Source: VGKP01 sp964647695
Lineage (GTDB): Archaea > Nanobdellota > Nanobdellia > Pacearchaeales > GW2011-AR1
DNA length: 9,038 nt
Direction of reading: 5' to 3'
NCBI GenBank assembly: GCA_964647695.1
Contig: CAZYIS010000015.1
Span: 1 to 9,038, forward strand
Shown here: positions 1 to 5,237 of the stretch, in pieces
Layout: the number at the start of each line of letters is the position of its first letter
Numbering within the stretch: the stretch's first letter is position 1
Position numbers and translations under genes: made by a program
Notes under the pieces: model-generated
The model's input: only the letters and a program-made list of their open reading frames with translations
What the model was told of the DNA's origin: nothing
Database searches by the model: none

Positions 1-1
1 G

Positions 2-2632
2 TCTGCATTGGCATTGAAAGTCGTGGCTAGTAAATATTTCTGGGGAGATCAGGCCAAAGGAGAAAGAGAAGATTCGGTTGAAAAAATAATAGGTAGAATT
101 TCTAGATATTTTGCTAGACAAGCATTGTTGCAAGGATATTTTGATGAAAAACAAGCTAGCGTATTAAGGGACGAATTGGCTGCAATAAATCTTAATCAAT
201 TGGCTGCATTTAATTCTCCGGTTTGGTTTAATGCAGGTATATGGGAGTATAATAAAGAAGCAGGAGGAGTTTCTGCTTTCAAATGGACCAAGGAAGGAGA
301 TAAAATTGTTCCAGTATTGAAGAATGATGATAGACCTCAATGTTCGGCTTGTTTCATTCAAGGCATGCAGGACAATATGGAATCGATTCTTGCTCTACAG
401 GTTTCTGAAGCTACATTATTCAAAGCAGGATCGGGAACCGGTACAAATAGATCTCCATTAAGAAGTTCAAGAGAAAAAATAACTGGTGGAGGAAGAGCTT
501 CTGGACCGGTAAGTTTCATGAAAGGATATGATGCCTATGCAGGAATTATTAAATCTGGAGGTAAGACCAGAAGAGCAGCCAAAATGGAAATTCTTAATGT
601 GGATCATCCAGATATTATGGATTTTATTAATGCTAAGCAGAGTGAAGAAAAGAAGGCTTGGGCATTGATTGAACAGGGTTATTCTGGAGGAATGAATGGA
701 GATGCTTATGGAAGTATTGCTTTCCAAAATTGTAATATGTCGGTTAGAGTTACGGATGAATTTATGCAGGCAGTTAAAGCCGATGCTGAATGGAATACTA
801 AAAATGTAAAGGATGGAAAAGTTTGTGAAACTCTTAAGGCTCGTGAAGTTTTAAATAAAATTGCTGAAGGAACTTGGATATGTGGAGATCCGGGAATGCA
901 ATTTGATACTGTAATTAATACCTATCATACTTCTAAGAATTCTGGAAGAATAAATGCTTCTAATCCATGTAGCGAATATATGTTCTTGGATGACAGCGCA
1001 TGTAACTTGGCATCTATTAATTTGATGAAATTTAGAACTCCTGATGCAGGTTTTGATGTCGAATCTTTCAAGAAAACCGTTAGAACTATGATTATTGCCA
1101 TGGAATTGGCTGTGGATGGAAGTAGCTATCCTACTGAAATGATTACTAGAAATTCTCATGATTACAGACCTTTAGGATTAGGTTATGCAAATCTTGGAGC
1201 ATTATTGATGAGCTATGGTTTAGCCTATGATTCGGATGAAGGAAGAGCAGTAGCTGCAGCCATAACGGCCATAATGGGTGGAGAAGCCTATAAAACTTCT
1301 GCTGAATTAGCTGCTCTAGTTGGACCATTCCCAGGTTATGCAAAAAATAGAGAACCTATGCTACAGGTAATGAATATGCATAGAGAACATGTTAAACAAA
1401 TTGAAGTTGTTAAAATGCCAACCAAATTGAAAGATTTGGTTAATAGTGCCTGGGATTCCTGGACCGATGCAATCGAGATTGGAAATGTTTATGGATTTAG
1501 AAATGCTCAGGCCACAGTTTTAGCTCCTACTGGAACAATAGCATTTATGATGGATTGCGATACCACTGGAATTGAACCTGATATTGCCCTAGTTAAGTAT
1601 AAAGTATTGAGTGGTGGGGGAATGTTGAAGATTGTTAATAGATCTGTTCCTTTGGCATTGAGAAATCTAGGATATGATGAAACTGATATCAATGAAGTAA
1701 TAAATTATATTGATAAGAATGATATGATTGAAGGTGCTCCAGGATTAAAGGAAGAACATGTCTCCATATTCGATTGTGCATTCAAACCTGCAAAAGGTAA
1801 AAGAGCAATCCAATATAAAGGACATATTAAGATGATGGCCGTAACTCAACCATTCCTATCGGGAGCTATAAGTAAAACCATTAACATGCCGGAACATTCT
1901 ACGGTTTCTGATATTGCCGATGCCTATATTTATTCCTGGGAACTGGGATTGAAAGCTGTAGCAGTCTATAGAGAGAATTCTAAGAGATCTCAGCCATTGA
2001 ATACGCAAAAAACCGACGGAGAAATGGTTAAGAAACAACAGGTTATTGCTATAGCTGAAAGAGCCGAAAGAAAGAAATTACCTCAGACAAGAAAATCCGT
2101 AACCCATAAGTTTGATATTGCAGGACATGAAGGTTATATCACCATTGGACTTTATGACGATGGAAAACCAGGAGAATTATTTATCACAATGCATAAGCAA
2201 GGATCAACCATAAGAGGATTAATGGATGCCTGGGCAACTTCGGTATCTTTGAACCTACAATATGGAGCTACGGTAGAAGATTTGTTTGGTAAATTTAGAC
2301 ATCAGAAATTCGAACCATCTGGATTTGTTAAGAACTCTAGACCTGGAGAATTGGATAATAATAAACCAATCATAAGAAGTGCATCATCCATAGTGGATTA
2401 TGTATCTCAGTTTATGTTGAATACCTTTGCAACCCAAAAGAAAGTTGATTTTGAAATAAAAACTCTTGAACCTATAGTTCCGATGAAAGATGAAGAGCAG
2501 AAAGATTTGAATCAATTCTCCAATGAAGGTTTAACCTGTCCACATTGTGGTGGAGCAGCCAAGAGAATGGGTAATTGTGCAATCTATTGCACTTCATGCA
2601 AACAGACTACTAGATCTGGTTGCGGTGAATAA
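2..2632 (+). CDS. nrdJ: Adenosylcobalamin-dependent (class II) ribonucleoside-diphosphate reductase, 5'-partial
   Basis: Reduces ribonucleotides to deoxyribonucleotides in the cytoplasm, using adenosylcobalamin to generate a thiyl radical. Residues are numbered from the TTG at 8, but the frame is open to the window edge and family members have more N-terminal sequence, so the true start lies upstream. Visible landmarks: FNSPVWFNAGI at 68-78; QCSACFI at 111-117 (C115 is the likely redox cysteine); NPCSE at 319-323, with C321 the expected thiyl-radical residue and N319/E323 its catalytic partners; C332 as the second redox cysteine, 11 residues after C321 as in characterised class II enzymes; PTGTIAF from 507; the SGAISKTINMP region; a TSCPD-type domain around 690-790; and a C-terminal cysteine-rich tail with C844xxC847, C857, C861xxC864 and C872 that probably binds zinc and shuttles disulfides. 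No frameshift is seen. A thioredoxin gene follows after 102 bases. Identification is very secure. Confidence 0.96.
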   Translation, partial: SALALKVVASKYFWGDQAKGEREDSVEKIIGRISRYFARQALLQGYFDEKQASVLRDELAAINLNQLAAFNSPVWFNAGIWEYNKEAGGVSAFKWTKEGDKIVPVLKNDDRPQCSACFIQGMQDNMESILALQVSEATLFKAGSGTGTNRSPLRSSREKITGGGRASGPVSFMKGYDAYAGIIKSGGKTRRAAKMEILNVDHPDIMDFINAKQSEEKKAWALIEQGYSGGMNGDAYGSIAFQNCNMSVRVTDEFMQAVKADAEWNTKNVKDGKVCETLKAREVLNKIAEGTWICGDPGMQFDTVINTYHTSKNSGRINASNPCSEYMFLDDSACNLASINLMKFRTPDAGFDVESFKKTVRTMIIAMELAVDGSSYPTEMITRNSHDYRPLGLGYANLGALLMSYGLAYDSDEGRAVAAAITAIMGGEAYKTSAELAALVGPFPGYAKNREPMLQVMNMHREHVKQIEVVKMPTKLKDLVNSAWDSWTDAIEIGNVYGFRNAQATVLAPTGTIAFMMDCDTTGIEPDIALVKYKVLSGGGMLKIVNRSVPLALRNLGYDETDINEVINYIDKNDMIEGAPGLKEEHVSIFDCAFKPAKGKRAIQYKGHIKMMAVTQPFLSGAISKTINMPEHSTVSDIADAYIYSWELGLKAVAVYRENSKRSQPLNTQKTDGEMVKKQQVIAIAERAERKKLPQTRKSVTHKFDIAGHEGYITIGLYDDGKPGELFITMHKQGSTIRGLMDAWATSVSLNLQYGATVEDLFGKFRHQKFEPSGFVKNSRPGELDNNKPIIRSASSIVDYVSQFMLNTFATQKKVDFEIKTLEPIVPMKDEEQKDLNQFSNEGLTCPHCGGAAKRMGNCAIYCTSCKQTTRSGCGE

Positions 2633-2643
2633 AAACTAATTTT

Positions 2644-2673
2644 ATCCTCGACAAAAAACTGTTACTCGGGGAT
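2644..2673 (+). terminator. Hairpin after nrdJ
   Basis: ATCCTCG (2644-2650) pairs with CGGGGAT (2667-2673) as a 7-bp stem with one G-U pair and a 16-base loop, starting 12 bases after the nrdJ stop. No long T-run follows directly, so it is not a classic intrinsic terminator. It may protect the nrdJ 3' end or separate nrdJ and thioredoxin expression. The stem is seen in the sequence; the role is inference. Confidence 0.35.
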
Positions 2674-2684
2674 TAAGAATAAGG

Positions 2685-2692
2685 TTTATTAA
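2685..2692 (+). promoter_or_regulatory. Candidate TATA box for the thioredoxin gene
   Basis: TTTATTAA resembles the archaeal TATA element. Using the roughly 26-base TATA-centre-to-start spacing seen elsewhere in this window, transcription would begin near 2714-2715, giving a leader of about 20 bases that still contains the GGGAG ribosome-binding site. It would let the thioredoxin be transcribed separately from nrdJ. Confidence 0.4.
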
Positions 2693-2719
2693 CTAAAGAA
2701 AATAAAAAAAATAATCCAA

Positions 2720-2724
2720 GGGAG
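2720..2724 (+). promoter_or_regulatory. Shine-Dalgarno site of the thioredoxin gene
   Basis: GGGAG lies 10 bases before the ATG at 2735. It is the clearest Shine-Dalgarno match in the window and contrasts with the genes at 3260 and 4018, which have none. Confidence 0.6.
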
Positions 2725-2734
2725 AAAATAAAAA

Positions 2735-3064
2735 ATGAGCGAAAATACAATCGAGTTGAATGAAAATAATTTTGATAAGGAAACTAAGAAAGGTAAGTGG
2801 ATCGTAGATTTCTGGGCTGAATGGTGCGGACCATGTAAAATAATGGGACCTCATTTTGATTCTGCAGCTAAAGATCTCAGAGGAAAAGTTAACTTTGGAA
2901 AAGTCGATGTGGATTCAAATTCGGATTTAGCAGGCCGATTTGAAGTAATGAGTATTCCATCAATAATATTTTTCGAGGATGGAGAAGTGGTTCATGCAGC
3001 CGTTGGCTCAATGAGTAAGGAACAAATTCTAGAACTTGCCGATAATAGCTTTGATCAAAACTAA
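2735..3064 (+). CDS. Thioredoxin
   Basis: A 109-residue protein of normal thioredoxin length that fills a single thioredoxin fold and acts as a cytoplasmic disulfide reductant. Seen directly: the buried Asp at D25 in VDFWAEWCGPC, the redox motif W30-C31-G32-P33-C34, and the cis-proline P75 in SIPSI, all at positions expected from classical thioredoxins. There is no signal peptide or membrane segment. The ATG at 2735 is supported by a GGGAG ribosome-binding site 10 bases upstream. It lies 102 bases downstream of the class II ribonucleotide reductase on the same strand; class II enzymes need an external dithiol reductant, so this protein is a plausible electron donor for NrdJ (inference). A T6 run directly after the stop probably ends its transcript. 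The fold assignment is secure; the specific partner is not proven. Confidence 0.95.
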   Translation: MSENTIELNENNFDKETKKGKWIVDFWAEWCGPCKIMGPHFDSAAKDLRGKVNFGKVDVDSNSDLAGRFEVMSIPSIIFFEDGEVVHAAVGSMSKEQILELADNSFDQN

Positions 3065-3070
3065 TTTTTT
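3065..3070 (+). terminator. T-run terminator after thioredoxin gene
   Basis: Six T residues directly follow the thioredoxin stop codon, without a preceding hairpin. Archaeal RNA polymerase terminates on such T-runs, and the tRNA promoter begins a few bases later, so an end of transcription here makes sense. Confidence 0.4.
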
Positions 3071-3085
3071 AGTCGTATAAGCATA

Positions 3086-3093
3086 TTTAAAAA
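3086..3093 (+). promoter_or_regulatory. TATA box of tRNA-Lys
   Basis: TTTAAAAA, within an AT-rich stretch, has its centre 27.5 bases before the first base of the tRNA at 3117. At the usual archaeal spacing this places transcription start at, or one or two bases before, the mature tRNA 5' end. Confidence 0.6.
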
Positions 3094-3116
3094 CCATTAT
3101 TTATTCAGACTTATAA

Positions 3117-3191
3117 GGCCTCGTAGCTCAGCCCGGTTAGAGTACTGGACTTTTAATCCAGGTGCCGCGGGTTCAAATCCCGTCGGGGCCA
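3117..3191 (+). tRNA. tRNA-Lys, anticodon UUU
   Basis: A complete 75-base cloverleaf can be folded by eye. The acceptor stem GGCCTCG (3117-3123) pairs with CGGGGCC (3184-3190) with one U-G pair; the discriminator is A (3191). The D stem GCTC/GAGT has a G10-U25 pair, and the D loop contains GG. The anticodon stem CTGGA/TCCAG closes the loop CTTTTAA, giving anticodon UUU for lysine. The variable loop has 5 bases, and the T stem GCGGG/CCCGT closes TTCAAAT. No intron is present and CCA is not encoded, so it must be added enzymatically. A TATA box lies about 27 bases upstream and a T-rich run follows, so it looks like an independent transcription unit. Confidence 0.96.
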
Positions 3192-3192
3192 C

Positions 3193-3202
3193 TTTTATTT
3201 TT
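3193..3202 (+). terminator. T-rich terminator of tRNA-Lys
   Basis: TTTTATTTTT begins two bases after the discriminator base. A T-rich run at this place is the usual 3' signal of archaeal tRNA genes. Confidence 0.55.
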
Positions 3203-3229
3203 AACGATTGTATTAAAGAATAGCAATCA

Positions 3230-3237
3230 ATTTAAAC
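3230..3237 (+). promoter_or_regulatory. TATA box of the 3260 gene
   Basis: ATTTAAAC is centred 26.5 bases before the ATG at 3260. No Shine-Dalgarno sequence lies between it and the ATG, which suggests transcription starts at the initiation codon and the mRNA is leaderless. Confidence 0.5.
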
Positions 3238-3259
3238 AAGATACATAAAATATTTTTAT

Positions 3260-3955
3260 ATGGATACTAATAATCTTCAACAATACCTGACAAAAGTCAG
3301 CAGAGAAATGTTAATGAATTTTGGCAAAAGATTAGATGTGCCAATTAACTTTCCATATCCAGAAGTAGAATTAAGACCCATGCTCACAAATGCGGGTTTG
3401 AGTAGTTTAAAAGAGGGAGGATATAAGATTTATATTCAATCACCAGAACGTAATATTGAATTAGAAGAAAAAGTTATTGCAAGTTCCGAATTAGGATTGG
3501 TACATGAGGTAGGACATATGTTACATATGGAAGCTAATCCTAGATTAAAAGAAACTTATAATCGAGAAACAGAATTAGTTGAAAGTTTTTTACCTGGGCG
3601 TTGTACTCCGCTATGGCATCGTATTTTTCATCTGGGGGAGACTGCCGCAGAATATTTAGGATTACAATTTATAGATGAGAGACAAGGATTAAATGCTTTT
3701 TTTAAAAGACATCAAAAAGAAAGTAAAACTGGTGTCTATTGGGGAGTATTAAGATCTTTAAGAAAAATTGAAGGGGAGAGAAGGATGGATGTCGCTAAAA
3801 TACTTGTTAAATCAGATTATGAAGAAGTTAGAAGAGTTCCAGAACTTGAAGAATATATTTTTTCTGCTACTGAAAATTATATAGCCAAACATCCAGAAAT
3901 ATTTAATCCTCCTTATCAATTATCTCTAACTGGTATGCGTCACCTAATTAGATAA
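3260..3955 (+). CDS. Putative zinc metallopeptidase (HEVGH motif), family not recognised
   Basis: A soluble 231-residue protein with no signal peptide or membrane segment. The key feature is H82-E83-V84-G85-H86-M-L-H89, a zincin-type HExxH motif in a predicted helix. About 40 residues later, GETAAEYLG (E127, E131) could supply the third zinc ligand, as in gluzincins; the HExxHxxH plus later ExxAE arrangement is reminiscent of ImmA/IrrE-type peptidases, but I see no helix-turn-helix region. The C-terminal third is charged and mostly helical in appearance. The ATG at 3260 is favoured because a TATA box lies at leaderless distance and no ribosome-binding site precedes any start. Arginine codons are mixed (CGT, CGA, AGG and AGA), unlike the AGA-dominated neighbours. 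It sits alone between tRNA-Lys and another gene of unknown function. Metal binding is likely; protease activity and substrate are inference. Confidence 0.8.
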   Translation: MDTNNLQQYLTKVSREMLMNFGKRLDVPINFPYPEVELRPMLTNAGLSSLKEGGYKIYIQSPERNIELEEKVIASSELGLVHEVGHMLHMEANPRLKETYNRETELVESFLPGRCTPLWHRIFHLGETAAEYLGLQFIDERQGLNAFFKRHQKESKTGVYWGVLRSLRKIEGERRMDVAKILVKSDYEEVRRVPELEEYIFSATENYIAKHPEIFNPPYQLSLTGMRHLIR

Positions 3956-3988
3956 TTTATGTTTTAAATCTAAAAATTTTTAATAATA

Positions 3989-3996
3989 ATTAAAAA
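3989..3996 (+). promoter_or_regulatory. TATA box of the 4018 gene
   Basis: ATTAAAAA is centred 25.5 bases before the ATG at 4018, and the intervening sequence has no Shine-Dalgarno match. This again suggests a leaderless mRNA, transcribed separately from the gene ending at 3955. Confidence 0.45.
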
Positions 3997-4017
3997 CTCT
4001 CTAATTCTATAGATTCT

Positions 4018-4779
4018 ATGACTAAAAGAAAAAGTCCAAAAGAGATTATAGAATCAGATCCTACTCCTGAAAATGAAATTGCACTTATTAAATTCCCTCG
4101 TCAATCACCAATTAATGTTTCAGGTAGAAGATCAAGAGGTAGAGTTTATATTGCTGATAACTTAGCAACAATGTCTGCATTGAGTTCAAATGGCAAATAT
4201 TCATTTATTCATACTCACCCATATAATGAAGGCATTATGCATCATTTAGGTAATATTCTTCCTTTTATAAGAAATGCTAGAAGGGCCTTATGTTTTCCAA
4301 GTTACCATGATTTGGCAAAATTTTTAGGAGATCCTAGAATAAAGACGGCAGTTATTCATACAAGAGGAACAAAAAGTGGGAAGATTTATGATACTTGTAT
4401 TTTAAGAAAAACCAAAGAAACACCTTCTTTTCAAAATAATATATATGATAAAGAAGTAACTAAAAATTATAATATTAAAGTAGCGACCGATATTATCTCA
4501 GGTAATTATACTGGAGCTAAAAGAGAGTTAGATAAGCTAGCTGACGAATATCGGTTACAAGTTAAAATAATAAAAGAGAGAAATACTAAAGGTTTAGATT
4601 CGAAATTAATGTCCATTGTATCATTTATTAGTCTGTTGGGTGCAATTTTCATTTTTTCTTCTAATTTTACAGGTAATGTAATAGGCACGAAGATTAATTC
4701 AACTTCGAATTGGATAGGTGTAATATTCTTTCTTGTTGGATTAGTCGGAGCATTTGTTTATTTTAGAAAAAACAAATAA
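4018..4779 (+). CDS. Membrane protein with JAMM-like N-terminal domain
   Basis: A 253-residue protein in two parts. Residues 1 to about 190 are soluble and carry H65-T66-H67-P68 after a hydrophobic strand (YSFI), then P94-S95-Y96-H97-D98-L. This HxHP...SxxD order matches the zinc-binding signature of JAMM/MPN metalloproteases, with E18 or E20 as possible catalytic glutamates, but the 26 residues between HTHP and SYHD are clearly more than usual, so the assignment is tentative. Residues 198-213 and 232-249 are two hydrophobic helices. The loop between them contains the sequons N216-F-T and N227-S-T, and the protein ends RKNK. Positive-inside logic would put both the large domain and the C-terminus in the cytoplasm and the short loop outside. 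Arginine codons are mostly AGA with one CGT. A T6 run (4788-4793) follows the stop. Existence of the gene is likely; the function is not established. Confidence 0.75.
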   Translation: MTKRKSPKEIIESDPTPENEIALIKFPRQSPINVSGRRSRGRVYIADNLATMSALSSNGKYSFIHTHPYNEGIMHHLGNILPFIRNARRALCFPSYHDLAKFLGDPRIKTAVIHTRGTKSGKIYDTCILRKTKETPSFQNNIYDKEVTKNYNIKVATDIISGNYTGAKRELDKLADEYRLQVKIIKERNTKGLDSKLMSIVSFISLLGAIFIFSSNFTGNVIGTKINSTSNWIGVIFFLVGLVGAFVYFRKNK

Positions 4780-4787
4780 CCCAGCTA

Positions 4788-4793
4788 TTTTTT
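4788..4793 (+). terminator. T-run after the JAMM-like gene
   Basis: Six T residues start 9 bases after the stop codon at 4779, upstream of the next promoter. This is a likely archaeal T-run terminator with no evident hairpin. Confidence 0.35.
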
Positions 4794-4818
4794 ATGTTCG
4801 GATTTAATAACAATAATC

Positions 4819-4826
4819 TTTATATA
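4819..4826 (+). promoter_or_regulatory. Strong archaeal TATA box upstream of the rpo operon
   Basis: TTTATATA, inside the longer TTTATATATAAG, is the closest match in the window to the archaeal TATA consensus. Its centre predicts a start at about 4849. It may drive a small RNA, or the rpoH-rpoB-rpoA1 operon with a leader of about 180 bases. Confidence 0.6.
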
Positions 4827-4848
4827 TAAGTTATGCGTCTATAGATTA

Positions 4849-4969
4849 ACGATTGGAGCTATTTTCTTGGAAAATCGTGTAATTTTGAGCTACTGCTGTC
4901 TAAAATTGTTTAAAAAAGAATAAAGAGGTTTCTTCGAAAGGTTTTTAAAGCCAGTTTTGTAATTTTTTT
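4849..4969 (+). ncRNA. Candidate small RNA or structured rpo leader
   Basis: This covers most of the 251-base gap before rpoH; no protein gene is visible in it on either strand. Reasons to suspect an RNA: a strong TATA box predicts a start at 4849; ACGATT (4849-4854) is complementary to AATCGT (4873-4878), so a hairpin would begin at the first transcribed base; a competing hairpin ATTTTC/GAAAAT (4861-4866/4870-4875) overlaps it; GAGCTA occurs twice; and a T7 run (4963-4969) could end the transcript. I recognise no known RNA family: no C/D boxes, tRNA or SRP-like core was found. It may equally be an untranslated leader of rpoH. Confidence 0.25.
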
Positions 4970-4982
4970 AAGACATCATCAA

Positions 4983-4992
4983 TTACTTAATA
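4983..4992 (+). promoter_or_regulatory. Candidate proximal TATA box for rpoH
   Basis: TTACTTAATA is an AT-rich element whose spacing predicts transcription start near 5014, about 16 bases before the preferred rpoH ATG. It is a weaker match than the box at 4819. If both work, the operon would have tandem promoters. Confidence 0.25.
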
Positions 4993-5030
4993 CTGTTGTA
5001 AGCGTGAGTCGTTATTGCCAATCCACCAAT

Positions 5031-5237
5031 ATGCATACATTACAACCAAAACACACAAAATTGAAATCTGAAGAGGTTAAAAAGTTACTAGAAGATTATA
5101 ATATTTCTTTGGCACAATTGCCAAAAATAAAACACACTGATCCTGCTCTTGGAGAAGGATGGAATGTGGGTGAAGTGGTAAGAATTGAAAGAAAAGATGA
5201 AGATAAAGTAAATGTATATTACAGGGTGGTTGCTTAA
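5031..5237 (+). CDS. rpoH: DNA-directed RNA polymerase subunit H
   Basis: A 68-residue archaeal RNA polymerase subunit H, homologous to the C-terminal domain of eukaryotic Rpb5, which is part of the lower jaw of the enzyme that grips downstream DNA. Diagnostic stretches are MHTLQPKH at the start, EEVKKLLEDYNI, LPKIKHTDPA, VGEVVRIERK and the terminal VYYRVVA. I chose ATG at 5031 over the in-frame GTG at 5004 because the family begins with an MHELVPKH-like sequence, whereas the extra nine residues (MSRYCQSTN) have no counterpart. No Shine-Dalgarno precedes this ATG. The stop codon directly abuts the rpoB start, so the two are cotranscribed and probably translationally coupled. It is the first gene of the rpo operon here, as is usual in archaea. 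Confidence 0.95.
   Translation: MHTLQPKHTKLKSEEVKKLLEDYNISLAQLPKIKHTDPALGEGWNVGEVVRIERKDEDKVNVYYRVVA
5225..5230 (+). promoter_or_regulatory. Possible ribosome-binding site of rpoB inside rpoH
   Basis: GGTGGT lies in the last rpoH codons, 7 bases before the rpoB ATG, and approximates the GGTGAT part of the archaeal Shine-Dalgarno sequence. It would support reinitiation after rpoH. Confidence 0.4.

Noticed and set aside
8..10. TTG as the true start of nrdJ
   Set aside because: The frame continues to the window edge and class II reductases have additional conserved sequence before the VASKYF region, so the gene is 5'-truncated by the window and this TTG is most likely an internal Leu codon.
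467..1343. Several minus-strand open frames of 65-102 codons within nrdJ, and similar ones in rpoB
   Set aside because: All are opposite well-conserved coding sequence, have low-complexity Ser/Ile-rich translations, and lack their own plausible promoters.
4184..4191. GTTCAAAT, a copy of the tRNA-Lys T-loop sequence, as an integration (att) repeat
   Set aside because: Only 8 bases match, it lies within a coding region, and the rest of the tRNA 3' end is not repeated anywhere in the window. There is no integrase gene, so no evidence of an element integrated at this tRNA.
4975..4985. C-box-like TGATGA on the minus strand (TCATCA on the plus strand), as part of a C/D box RNA
   Set aside because: No D box (CTGA) lies at a suitable distance on that strand, so the C/D structure is not supported.
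5018..5029. CCAATCCACCAA upstream of rpoH as the 3' end of a tRNA with encoded CCA
   Set aside because: No T-arm (GTTCNANNC) or acceptor partner precedes it, and the tRNA in this window does not encode CCA.
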